Under the pieces are notes generated by a model. It saw only the letters and a program-made list of their open reading frames with translations, was not told the origin of the DNA and searched no databases. Shown here piece after piece: positions 53,458 to 62,123 of a DNA stretch of 64,000 bases. A program made the translations under genes and the position numbers. The first letter of the stretch is position 1, and each line of letters starts with the position of its first letter. Origin of the DNA: Paenibacillus baekrokdamisoli (GTDB lineage Bacteria; Bacillota; Bacilli; Paenibacillales; Paenibacillaceae); assembly GCF_003945345.1 (NCBI RefSeq), contig NZ_AP019308.1, positions 7,063,001 to 7,127,000 of the forward strand, written 5' to 3'.

Positions 53458-54411
53458 ATGACGAACGTAACTCGCTCTTTGCTCTCACCTAAACTCTGGA
53501 TAAAAGTGCTGTGGGTACTTGTCCGATCCGCTCTATTGATTGGCATATGTTATGTCATTTTGTATCCGATTCTGCTGAAGCTATCCATTGCGTTCAAGGA
53601 TTGGTCTGATGTCACTAATCCGAGGGTCATATGGGTGCCGGAAAATTTCACTTTGAACAACTTTAAGCAGGTTATCGCGATTACGTGTTATGGTCATGCA
53701 GCATTGAATACGTTCATGCTGGCAAGTCTGACGACAGTACTGCAAACAGCGTCCTGCGCGCTGGCGGGGTATGCTTTTGCCAGGCTTCATTTCAAGGGGA
53801 GGAGCATCGTATTTGCGCTGGTCGTATTGACGATTGTTGTCCCTCCGCAAACCTTGATGGTTCCTACTTACCTCCATTTTCGTTATTTCGATGTCTTGGG
53901 CCTTATATCCCTGTTCACAGGCAAGGAAGGGGTCAATATACTGGGAAGCTACTGGCCGTTCGTGTTAATGGCTGTAACGGGAATGGGGCTGAAGAACGGA
54001 CTATTTATCTTTATTTTCCGGCAAGTGTTCCGTTCGATTCCCAAGGAGATTGAAGAAGCATCGCTTGTAGACGGCGGCGGGTTTTTCAAGACTTTCTATC
54101 GGATCATGCTTCCCAATGCCATTCCGGCGATGATTACGGTCATGTTATTTTCCTTCGTCTGGCAGTGGAACGACACCTATTATTCATCGATGTTTCTTAC
54201 CAACACCAATATATTATCCACGCAGCTGATTAATCTTCCGGCCACGATGGAGCATTACTTCAGGTCGCAAGGCACTGCCTATGATCCGACATACGGCTCG
54301 ATGCTTCAGAATACTTATGCGCTGCTTGTCATTGCACCACTCATTTTTCTCTATTTGTTTGCGCAACGACACTTTGTTGAAGGCATTGAACGAAGCGGAA
54401 TTGTTGGATAG
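53458..54411 (+). CDS. Carbohydrate ABC transporter permease (MalG type), second pair
   Basis: A 317-residue permease with EAA loop EEASLVDGGGFFKTFYRIMLP. The ATG at 53458 has GGAAAGGA 8 bases upstream and is preferred to the ATG at 53449, which lies inside that site. It completes the second channel. Confidence 0.9.
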   Translation: MTNVTRSLLSPKLWIKVLWVLVRSALLIGICYVILYPILLKLSIAFKDWSDVTNPRVIWVPENFTLNNFKQVIAITCYGHAALNTFMLASLTTVLQTASCALAGYAFARLHFKGRSIVFALVVLTIVVPPQTLMVPTYLHFRYFDVLGLISLFTGKEGVNILGSYWPFVLMAVTGMGLKNGLFIFIFRQVFRSIPKEIEEASLVDGGGFFKTFYRIMLPNAIPAMITVMLFSFVWQWNDTYYSSMFLTNTNILSTQLINLPATMEHYFRSQGTAYDPTYGSMLQNTYALLVIAPLIFLYLFAQRHFVEGIERSGIVG

Positions 54412-54521
54412 TTTTATAATATTTTGTTGCAAAAAATGAATCCAGACCATGTTTATATGTTCTATTCGTTGGTAGACTTTCCTAGTAGAATTATTATCAT
54501 ACTAGAGGAGTGTCGGATGAA

Positions 54522-56063
54522 ATGAAGCTAACCTTGGCGGAGTATCGCAATAAAGTACGGGGCTGCTGGATGGGTAAAAATATCGGAGGAACATTGGGTG
54601 CCCCTTTCGAATGCAGGCGTGGCGTCTTTGATGTCACATTTTATACACAGGATTTGAAAGGCGAGGCTTTGCCCAATGACGATCTTGATCTTCAATTGGT
54701 ATGGCTGAATGCGGTGGAGAAGCACGGACGCAACGTTTCTGCGACCATATTGGGTGAATATTGGCTTTCGCATATTACACCGAACTGGGCAGAATACGGC
54801 GCAAGCAAAAATAATCTTAGAAACGGCTTATTACCGCCTCTCTCCGGCTATGTCGGCAACGAGTATCGCGACAGCAACGGTGCCTTTATTCGCTCGGAGA
54901 TCTGGGCGTGTCTCGCAGCGGGACATCCGGATATCGCTGTACAGTACGCTTATGAGGATGCGATTGTCGACCACAGTCATGAAGGGGTGTACGCTGAGGT
55001 ATTGTTCGCTGCAATTCAAAGTGCTGCATTCGTGGAGTCGGACCCGTATCGATTAATTGATATCGGATTATCTTATATCCCCGAGGATAGCGGTGTGGCG
55101 AGAGGGGTCAAATCGGCTATTAACGCATATCAATCAGGCTTGTCCTGGCAGGAAGCACGTATCCAGGTCCTTACGGATGTGCCGGGAAGCTTCGGGTTCC
55201 TTGGAACGCCGCCGGAAACTTTAACCGGCGATATTCCGAATGGTCCGATCGGCTGGGACGCACCAGGCAATGCGGGTATTACGATTATCGGCTGGCTGTA
55301 TGGCGAGGGTGATTTCGGTGAGAGCCTATGCATTGCGACTAACTGTGGCGAGGATACGGACTGCACTGCGGCTACACTGGGTGCGATTCTAGGCATCATC
55401 GCCGGTGAACAGGCAATCCCTCAGAGATGGGTAGACCCGATTGGGGACAAAATAAATACATGGTGCATCAACTTCTGTGACAGGGGAATTTCGCTGCCGC
55501 AAACAGTGGGCGAGCTGACAGAGAGGATCTTAATGCAGACTCCGTTGTTCTTGGGTCCTGAGATTTGCGACTTCATCCATTCTGACAGCGGTTACACGCT
55601 GGAGCTTCTTGAAGGCGATAAACTGTCCAATCATGGCCAACGCGTCAACTGCTGGGTTTACAACGAAATGAAGGATTTGGTCAGCCAAAGTCCATTTGTT
55701 GTACATCATGATTTCAATATTTTCTCCACCTATCTGGACTACCATGACGAGCCGTATATTCAAGCAGGCATACCGAGGGCCTTAACGCTCACCATTGACA
55801 ATCAGATCTTCATGCAGCAGTGGCTGGATATCCGCTGGCACTTGCCTGCAGGCTGGACCGTATCGCCTGGAGCCAGAATCGGCTCTCAGCTGGAGCAGTA
55901 CCACTGCAATATCGGCAAAACCATTATCGAATTCGTACTGACACCTGTGGAATTGCTGCAATCCAGATATGACCTGGTTCTGGAAATTACTTCGCAGGGC
56001 CGTCCAACCAAAGGATTCGTTCCTGTTGTTCTGATCAATGGTACAGCAGCCAAGAAGAATTAG
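54522..56063 (+). CDS. ADP-ribosylglycohydrolase (ARH) fold protein
   Basis: A 513-residue protein. Residues about 1-345 form an ARH-fold domain with the metal-binding motifs NDDLDLQLVW and GEDTDCTAATLG. A C-terminal beta-sandwich of about 120 residues follows. ARH proteins hydrolyse ADP-ribose or related N/O-glycosidic bonds, but similar ones in carbohydrate loci probably act on sugars. No signal peptide, so cytoplasmic. The ATG at 54522 is chosen; GTG 54510 overlaps the ribosome-binding site. A 110-base gap precedes it, the largest inside the operon, and may hold an internal promoter. Confidence 0.78.
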   Translation: MKLTLAEYRNKVRGCWMGKNIGGTLGAPFECRRGVFDVTFYTQDLKGEALPNDDLDLQLVWLNAVEKHGRNVSATILGEYWLSHITPNWAEYGASKNNLRNGLLPPLSGYVGNEYRDSNGAFIRSEIWACLAAGHPDIAVQYAYEDAIVDHSHEGVYAEVLFAAIQSAAFVESDPYRLIDIGLSYIPEDSGVARGVKSAINAYQSGLSWQEARIQVLTDVPGSFGFLGTPPETLTGDIPNGPIGWDAPGNAGITIIGWLYGEGDFGESLCIATNCGEDTDCTAATLGAILGIIAGEQAIPQRWVDPIGDKINTWCINFCDRGISLPQTVGELTERILMQTPLFLGPEICDFIHSDSGYTLELLEGDKLSNHGQRVNCWVYNEMKDLVSQSPFVVHHDFNIFSTYLDYHDEPYIQAGIPRALTLTIDNQIFMQQWLDIRWHLPAGWTVSPGARIGSQLEQYHCNIGKTIIEFVLTPVELLQSRYDLVLEITSQGRPTKGFVPVVLINGTAAKKN

Positions 56064-56097
56064 GCCTAAGCTAATTGTAGATAAGGGGGGGCGTGGA

Positions 56098-58407
56098 GTG
56101 ATAAAGCAGAACTGGGTTAGAAAACTTCTAATGGGAATTGCCATATCCATCTTCCTGCTGCTGGTTATCGGATGTGAAGAGGATAAGAAGATACGATCGT
56201 CTAACGTTAGCCCAGAAGCAAGCAATACCGAGAGTGTGAAGGTTATTTCTAAAGACAAGCCGGTCAAAGTGGATAAATGGACGATGCCAACTCCCATTAA
56301 TCTGAACTCTCTCGCACCTGAGGTGAAGCTGGATTGGAATGAGGGGGCTCCATTTATTAATGTCAATGGAGAGTCGATATCGCCTCTGATCCTATTCTTC
56401 AGCGCAGATCAAGAGCTGGAAGCGGCCAGAGAGGGCTTGAAAGCGCAGCTGGAATACGCGAAGAGGGAAAAGGTGAAGATCGTAAGCATTAATTTCAGCT
56501 TTCCTTGGAGGAATAGTTCGGAGGATGTACGTAGCTGGTATTATGCTCAAATAGAACGCTGGCTGGACTTTGTTCTGGAGAATTATCCGGACGTATACAT
56601 TATCCCGCGTGTCTGGCTTGGCATGCATGTGCCGGATTTAACCTCCAATTCGAGCTTGGAGGGCGATCGAGTAGCAAGTGTTGACGGCACGCTGCATAAC
56701 GTTCTGTCCTTGAGCTCTGAGGAATGGAAGACAGGAATGATTGGGGCCCTCCAGGATGGTATTACCTACTTGGAATCAAACCCGAAATACGGTCCTCACA
56801 TGATCGGTTATCATATCTCTTATGGGGATGGCGGGGAATGGTTTAACTATAACTACAGGACGCATGGTAACGATGTGTCACCGGCTAACCGCAAGGCATT
56901 TCGGGAATGGTTGCTGGACTATTACGGGAGTAAAGAAGCATGGGCTAAGGCTTGGGACCTCGAAGAGATTGTAGATGCGGATCCGGTTATTTACTCGCGA
57001 CCAGATTCATCCGGACAGTCTTTCTTGAGACCTGGAATAGATCAGCAGTTCATCGACTTTGACTATTTCAGCTCCGAAATTGTGGCAGACAGCATCATTG
57101 CAGCTTCACGAGTGGTTAAGAATGAAACGGACGGTAAACGTCTCACGATGGCTTTCTACGGTTACTCCTCTGATGTGGTTGAGGGCCATTCCGGGCATTT
57201 GGCGCTAGAAACCGTGTTGGCTTCCGAATACGTCGATATGTTATCCAGCCCTATTTCATATTTGAATCGCGGAGTTGGGGGGATCGGCGGATTCATGACG
57301 ACGGTGGATTCGGTCACTCTTCATAAGAAGCTGTGGATGATCGAGGATGATTCGCGAACCCATCTTGCGGCGAGCTCGGATTTCGATGTGAGCATTGGCT
57401 CCCTGTTCCCTACAGCCGAATTGACGATAGAGGGGCATCAGCGTAATCTTGGCGCGGCAATCGTGCATCGCACCGGGTTATGGTGGATGGATCTGCAATC
57501 CAAAGGATGGCTGAACGACAGCAGCCTATGGAAGAACATCGGGGAGATGCGCAAATTCTATACGGACTATATGAAGACCGCAAAACCATTAAAGCCCGAT
57601 GTCGCTATTATTGTAGATGAGCAGAGCATGAAGTATACAGGCAAGGGTCTGAAGGTGAACAACCCTCTTCTGCATGAACAGCGGCTATCTATATATCGGG
57701 CAGGTCTCTCTTTCGGTATTTATCTCCTTGATGATGTGCTTAACGGCTCAGTACCAGATGCCAAAATGTACGTGTTTCTTAACACGCATATTCTGAATGA
57801 CGAGCAGCGCCAGAAACTGGAGGAGTTGAAAAAATCCGATCATACCCTTGTCTGGGTTTACGGTGCTGACTTTATTGGATCAAAGAAGATTGGCGAAGCG
57901 ACAGGCTTTGAAATGGAAGTTGTAGCGGGTGAGAAGGGGAGAGGCAGCGTCGTGTTGGATACGAATGCTGCTGCGCCGTGGGCGTCGCTTGCAGGGATGT
58001 CGCTTCCTCTGAAAATTCCTGATGTGCCTTATTATTCGATTAAAGCGGATAAGGACACGACGGTCATCGGACATTATGAATCCTCGCCGGAGAAAGTCGG
58101 ACTTGCAGCGCGAGACTTCGGTAAATGGAAATCGGTGTTCATCGCTCCAGGTGCTTTGGACACTAGTCTGATTCGAGCAGTCGCAGAGTATGCGGGTGTT
58201 CACGTCTATATGGAATCTGATGATGTCTTGCAGACAGATGGGACTTTTTTCAGCATCCATGCGTCCTCGGCCGGAACCAAAACATTGAAATTGCCAGCCA
58301 ACAAAAAAGTAATGGATGCACTATCTGGCGAGATTATCGGAACGGACACGAATACCATTGTACTGGATATGTATGTAGGCGAGACGAGATGGCTAGTTGT
58401 TGAGTAA
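56098..58407 (+). CDS. Lipid-anchored GH42-like glycoside hydrolase paralogue
   Basis: A 769-residue paralogue of the enzymes at 36412 and 39556. The N-terminus has a lipobox LLVIGC and a Ser/Glu/Lys-rich linker, so it should sit on the outer membrane face. Candidate catalytic Glu247 (GDGGEWF) and Glu416 (LWMIEDD) are conserved; the C-terminal binding repeats of the first paralogue are absent. The GTG at 56098 follows a long G-run ribosome-binding site. It starts 34 bases after the ARH gene. Confidence 0.76.
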   Translation: MIKQNWVRKLLMGIAISIFLLLVIGCEEDKKIRSSNVSPEASNTESVKVISKDKPVKVDKWTMPTPINLNSLAPEVKLDWNEGAPFINVNGESISPLILFFSADQELEAAREGLKAQLEYAKREKVKIVSINFSFPWRNSSEDVRSWYYAQIERWLDFVLENYPDVYIIPRVWLGMHVPDLTSNSSLEGDRVASVDGTLHNVLSLSSEEWKTGMIGALQDGITYLESNPKYGPHMIGYHISYGDGGEWFNYNYRTHGNDVSPANRKAFREWLLDYYGSKEAWAKAWDLEEIVDADPVIYSRPDSSGQSFLRPGIDQQFIDFDYFSSEIVADSIIAASRVVKNETDGKRLTMAFYGYSSDVVEGHSGHLALETVLASEYVDMLSSPISYLNRGVGGIGGFMTTVDSVTLHKKLWMIEDDSRTHLAASSDFDVSIGSLFPTAELTIEGHQRNLGAAIVHRTGLWWMDLQSKGWLNDSSLWKNIGEMRKFYTDYMKTAKPLKPDVAIIVDEQSMKYTGKGLKVNNPLLHEQRLSIYRAGLSFGIYLLDDVLNGSVPDAKMYVFLNTHILNDEQRQKLEELKKSDHTLVWVYGADFIGSKKIGEATGFEMEVVAGEKGRGSVVLDTNAAAPWASLAGMSLPLKIPDVPYYSIKADKDTTVIGHYESSPEKVGLAARDFGKWKSVFIAPGALDTSLIRAVAEYAGVHVYMESDDVLQTDGTFFSIHASSAGTKTLKLPANKKVMDALSGEIIGTDTNTIVLDMYVGETRWLVVE

Positions 58408-58526
58408 AAAGCGTAGCGTATACTGAGGCGCTTAGATGAATAAAGTCCTCTGTTCCCGTTACTGTTTCCTTGAGGACAATAAATAAGCCATGCTAACATA
58501 ATAATACTAAAGGCAATACAACCCTA

Positions 58527-58564
58527 GGGTTCAACCTCGCTTACACGCGAGGTTGAACCCTTTC
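58527..58564 (+). terminator. Intrinsic terminator closing the glycan locus
   Basis: GGGTTCAACCTCGC pairs perfectly with GCGAGGTTGAACCC around a 6-nt loop and runs into TTT. It lies 120 bases after the last GH42-like gene. The rest of the 58408-58684 gap holds only the leader of the next gene. Confidence 0.8.
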
Positions 58565-58684
58565 TGCATTTCTGGGAAGCGGTGCGGCAAACTTCAGAAG
58601 CGATGCTATTCATTAAGTCCTGCTAATTACCGAAATAGGGATGAGGCTATATACTTGTTTCTGGGAATAGAGAGGGATGGATGT

Positions 58685-60076
58685 ATGAGGAAAGTGAATT
58701 TGAAAATAATCGGTTTAAGTGCTGCTCTGCTTGCTATTGTGGCTAGTTCAACGGTGGTCATGGCATCAGGTTTAACAAACGACACAACAAGCACCATCAA
58801 AGTGAATCAGCAAGAACCAGTCACGCTAACCTATCCTTCAGCAATCATTGAGATGAATATAGGCTCACAATTACGTATCGGCAATAAATTGACAATATCG
58901 CAACCCGTAGCGCTCGCGTATCGGACAGGTAATCCGGCGATTGTAAAAGTAAACACGAATGGTGTTCTTATGCCCGTTTCCGTAGGCGCAACGACAGTTA
59001 CGATTCAAGTTTCCTCCGATTCATATTCAGGCACGTTGAAGCTTCCTGTTCGCGTAGCTGCAGCAGCGCCTTTGAAGCTTTCCTTTGCACCCAAGCATGA
59101 AGTGCGTAAAGTTACAGCAGGAGGGAAGTCCTACACGGTTCAAACCATCATTCTTCCTAAGGGGATGCCTGTCACGATGGGCTATGGGAATCGGAAAGTC
59201 GGCACTACACAGTCGCTTGCAGGCATAGCCCAGTCGTACAACGCAGATTTTGCTATCAACGGTGCTTTTTTCGATGCTTACAGCGGTATTCCTGATCCGT
59301 ACGGTAATTTGATTAGCAATGGAATTGTCGAGCATATTGGCAATAGAGGGACGACAATTGGATTCAAATGGGATGGCAGCGTTGTGATGGATTCTCTTCG
59401 TATCGGGGTTGCCGGCAATGTGGAGGGAAGTAAACGCTCAAGCAGCTGGTATGCTTATTTCATCAATCATCAGCCTGTTGACGGAGGAACAGCAGCTACT
59501 TTATTCACTCCGATGCGCGGAGATAAGCTCGGTTTCAAGGCGGGTAATGCCATTATTGTTCAGAACGGTGTGGTAACTCGTATAAGGCAAGGGGAGGATG
59601 TCGCTATACCAAAGGATGGCTTTGTGCTTGTCTTCCAAGGTGGAGAGAAGGGACAAGCGAATCGATTCGCAGTTGGTGACAAAGTATCTTACAAAGTGAA
59701 CTATACAGATAGCAATGGTAAGGAGCTGGACTGGAGCCAAGTCCATACGGCAGTTGGTGCAGGTCCAAGGCTGGTTCAGAACGGTGTTCTATCGCTTAAT
59801 GCCACTGAAGAAGGTTTCAAGGATCCTAAGATTCTGACTGGCGGTGGTGCCAGAAGCGGCATTGCCATTCGTAAAGATGGTTCAATTATGCTTGCAACTG
59901 TCCCAGGGGCAACGATGAAGCAGTGGGCACAGATCATGGTGCAGCTTGGTGCTCAGCAGGCAATGAACTTGGATGGCGGTGCTTCTTCAGGACTTTGGTT
60001 TAAGGGAGCTTCCGTAACATCTGCTGGGCGTGAGCTCAGCAATGTGCTGCTATTCGGCGAAAGGCTGAAATGGTAA
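58685..60076 (+). CDS. Phosphodiester glycosidase family protein (NAGPA domain), secreted
   Basis: A 463-residue exported protein: signal peptide to VMA (about residue 26), a bacterial Ig-like (BIG2-type) beta domain (about 35-125), and a NAGPA domain (about 130-463) with family motifs AINGAFFDAYSG, GAGPRLVQNG and NLDGGASSGLW. The family cleaves GlcNAc-alpha-1-phosphodiesters; bacterial members may act on wall polymers or exopolysaccharide. The ATG at 58685 follows AGAGGG by 8 bases; the longer frame runs through the upstream terminator. Confidence 0.85.
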   Translation: MRKVNLKIIGLSAALLAIVASSTVVMASGLTNDTTSTIKVNQQEPVTLTYPSAIIEMNIGSQLRIGNKLTISQPVALAYRTGNPAIVKVNTNGVLMPVSVGATTVTIQVSSDSYSGTLKLPVRVAAAAPLKLSFAPKHEVRKVTAGGKSYTVQTIILPKGMPVTMGYGNRKVGTTQSLAGIAQSYNADFAINGAFFDAYSGIPDPYGNLISNGIVEHIGNRGTTIGFKWDGSVVMDSLRIGVAGNVEGSKRSSSWYAYFINHQPVDGGTAATLFTPMRGDKLGFKAGNAIIVQNGVVTRIRQGEDVAIPKDGFVLVFQGGEKGQANRFAVGDKVSYKVNYTDSNGKELDWSQVHTAVGAGPRLVQNGVLSLNATEEGFKDPKILTGGGARSGIAIRKDGSIMLATVPGATMKQWAQIMVQLGAQQAMNLDGGASSGLWFKGASVTSAGRELSNVLLFGERLKW

Positions 60077-60136
60077 TCGAATTGTGACTTATGGCATGAA
60101 TTGTGACCTATGGCAAAGCATCATAGTTATCTACAA

Positions 60137-60181
60137 AGAAGAGAAGCATCTTCCGGTCCCTAGCACCCGGTAGAGGCTTCT
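60137..60181. terminator. Long imperfect hairpin between convergent genes
   Basis: AGAGAAGC and GCTTCTCT with inner CCGG/CCGG pairs form a stem-loop between the plus-strand glycosidase gene and the minus-strand gene at 60219. No strong T-run is present. Confidence 0.55.
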
Positions 60182-60218
60182 CTGTAGATCTGCATATTAC
60201 GCACAATGAATGGTCGTC

Positions 60219-60497
60219 CTAAGGCTCATCGATAGCATCAGGAATCGAATTCTCAAAGCTGTCGTCGCCTGGATAGTCTCGTTCAATACCCGCATGCAGC
60301 TCGCGGTTTTCGTAAGCGAAACGATCGGAAGGGCGTTGATCGATGCGCCATGGACTGCTTTTGCCAAGCGATTCGGTTATTTTGTCGGAGCCATAAGGTC
60401 CTTCCGGAAATTCTTCTGCCGTAAGGTCGTTGCGCTGCGATTCGACCGTTGCCAAATCCGTGTAAAGCTGTCGATCTTCCTTCATGAAATCGCTCAT
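60219..60497 (-). CDS. Small hydrophilic acidic cytosolic protein
   Basis: A 92-residue, very hydrophilic acidic protein without membrane segment or known motif (Asp/Glu-rich, ends SIPDAIDEP). A textbook AGGAGGT precedes its ATG, so it is translated. I do not recognise the family; it looks intrinsically disordered. Confidence 0.75.
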   Translation of the reverse strand: MSDFMKEDRQLYTDLATVESQRNDLTAEEFPEGPYGSDKITESLGKSSPWRIDQRPSDRFAYENRELHAGIERDYPGDDSFENSIPDAIDEP

Positions 60498-60550
60498 TAG
60501 TAACCTCCTGTAACGGCTATTGATTGATTTACCGTTACAGTGTACCCTGA

Positions 60551-60847
60551 TTAGTCGGTAAAATTCACTGCACCTACCACTAATTCTAAAAATTGGCTTA
60601 AATCCGTTGCTTCCTCTTCAGTCAGCTTATACGTATATTCCAAATAGCCTTCTTGCTCTAGATCGTCTTGGCCCACGATAGCCGTGCGGCCGCTCTGCAA
60701 ATCCGTAATGAGCTTTTTCCCATAAAATCGATTTGTCGTCATAATGGCAAGGTCGAAGCGCTTCAGATTAGGGGTAATAAAGGTGACGAAGCGGGTTGTT
60801 GTCTGTTCAGTCATATCAGCCATAAAATCATAATCAGGCAGTAACAA
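60551..60847 (-). CDS. DUF3055 (SAV0927 family) protein
   Basis: A 98-residue small protein with the pattern DMTEQTTTRFVTFI and a C-terminal helix typical of DUF3055. The family is conserved in Firmicutes and uncharacterised. The TTG at 60847 has GGAGGAGG close upstream and gives the family-length protein; a longer frame to 60910 is less likely. Confidence 0.72.
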   Translation of the reverse strand: MLLPDYDFMADMTEQTTTRFVTFITPNLKRFDLAIMTTNRFYGKKLITDLQSGRTAIVGQDDLEQEGYLEYTYKLTEEEATDLSQFLELVVGAVNFTD

Positions 60848-60940
60848 GGGTGCTCCTCCTCCTATTTCACTATTCGTTCTATCATAGCACTCGTTTCCGC
60901 GAAGGGGCAACCTATAGCATAAAGGATAAAATCGTTCCTA

Positions 60941-60969
60941 TTGTCAGATACTCCCTCCTATGCTATGAT
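60941..60969 (+). promoter_or_regulatory. Strong sigma-A-type promoter
   Basis: TTGTCA (60941-60946), a 17-nt spacer, and TATGAT (60964-60969), each one change from consensus. Transcription would start near 60976 and run into the terminator at 60998-61046. Confidence 0.7.
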
Positions 60970-60997
60970 ATGAGCAATCAAATTGTTGAACGTGAGG

Positions 60998-61046
60998 AAG
61001 CACCTCTTCAAGCCATTTCTATGGCTGGGGAGGTGCTTTTTTTTGT
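60998..61046 (+). terminator. Intrinsic terminator without an upstream plus-strand gene
   Basis: AAGCACCTC pairs with GAGGTGCTT around a 23-nt loop, followed by TTTTTT. It lies between the promoter at 60941 and the gene at 61111, so it defines a short RNA or a transcription attenuator. Confidence 0.8.
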
Positions 61047-61110
61047 TGCCTGGCCTCACTTATCGCGTTCATACATTTGGTAAATAAGATGACGTCGGAG
61101 GTGCAGTTCA

Positions 61111-62109
61111 ATGCAAGTTGTATTCTTAAACACATTTGAAAAAATTGGGGAAAATGGCCTCACGGAACAAGCACAGCTATCTATTTGTGAGCAAAATGGG
61201 GTGTGGTCGGTCATATGGACGGAAGGGCAAAGCAAGAAGTCAGATAAACAGCTTATTTGGTTCGAGGGTGGATCGTGGGAAGAGATGATGACCGCATTTC
61301 GCCATGGTACAGCTGTACAAATGGGTGAAGGCTATTCGCCAATTATTAGAGATCTGCTCGATGATCGCCGGGCAAATGATGGGGTAGGAAATCTCTACTC
61401 GATGGTACAGTGTTATGGCGAGCTGCACGCGAATCAGGAATTGTTTGAGGCACTTCGGGAATGGCGTAGGGCGGTAGCGATCGCGGATAAGAAATCTGCT
61501 TATATCGTGGCTACGAATCGAATGCTGTGGATGATCAGTGCTTTCGTTCCCCAACAATTAGACGAGCTTCTGCAAATACCAGGGTGGGGTGAGACGAAGC
61601 AAGCTGCATATGGTGAAGCTGTTCTACAAATAACTCGAGCTTACGAACAATCCACTTCATTTCCACTAAATTGGGTAGCAGAAACACTAGATCCGAAGGT
61701 ATATACAAAATGGCTATTCAAGCTCAAGGAGAATAAATATAAAGCGCAAATGGATAAGCAGCTGGAGAAACGTCAATTGCTAAGTGCCATTGCTGATGGT
61801 GTTTCTCTAGAAGAGTTGCAGGAGAAGCTGGAGCTTCCCAGACGTGAGTTAATGGAAAGGATTGAGAAGCTGGAGACTGAGGGCTATGACATGGAGCCGC
61901 TTATCGAACGTGAGCTTGAGAAGATGCCTGAAGCAGAGCAGCTGCTTGTTTGGGAAGCGCTTCATAGTGAAGGAGATCGCTATTTGAAGCCGGTTCTGTT
62001 CAAAGTCTATGGTGAAGAAGCCGTTCAAGGCAAACCGCTTGATCTGCTTTACGACCGCCTCCGTCTCATTCGTCTTCGCTATCGCCGCACGAAAGCGGAA
62101 GCTGTATAG
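61111..62109 (+). CDS. HRDC domain protein
   Basis: A 332-residue protein. Residues about 110-185 form an HRDC domain (LFEALREWRRAVAIADKKSA ... LLQIPGWGETKQAAYGEA), a nucleic-acid or protein-binding module normally found at the C-terminus of RecQ and RNase D. No helicase or nuclease core is present; the N-terminal part and the C-terminal helical region (about 220-325) have no motif I recognise. The ATG is preceded by GGAGGTGCAGTTCA. Confidence 0.78.
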   Translation: MQVVFLNTFEKIGENGLTEQAQLSICEQNGVWSVIWTEGQSKKSDKQLIWFEGGSWEEMMTAFRHGTAVQMGEGYSPIIRDLLDDRRANDGVGNLYSMVQCYGELHANQELFEALREWRRAVAIADKKSAYIVATNRMLWMISAFVPQQLDELLQIPGWGETKQAAYGEAVLQITRAYEQSTSFPLNWVAETLDPKVYTKWLFKLKENKYKAQMDKQLEKRQLLSAIADGVSLEELQEKLELPRRELMERIEKLETEGYDMEPLIERELEKMPEAEQLLVWEALHSEGDRYLKPVLFKVYGEEAVQGKPLDLLYDRLRLIRLRYRRTKAEAV

Positions 62110-62123
62110 GCTCCAAGCACTGA

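Noticed and set aside
60850..61083. 77-codon plus-strand frame spanning the promoter and terminator before the HRDC gene
   Set aside because: It runs straight through a strong terminator, lacks a ribosome-binding site, and has no protein-like features.
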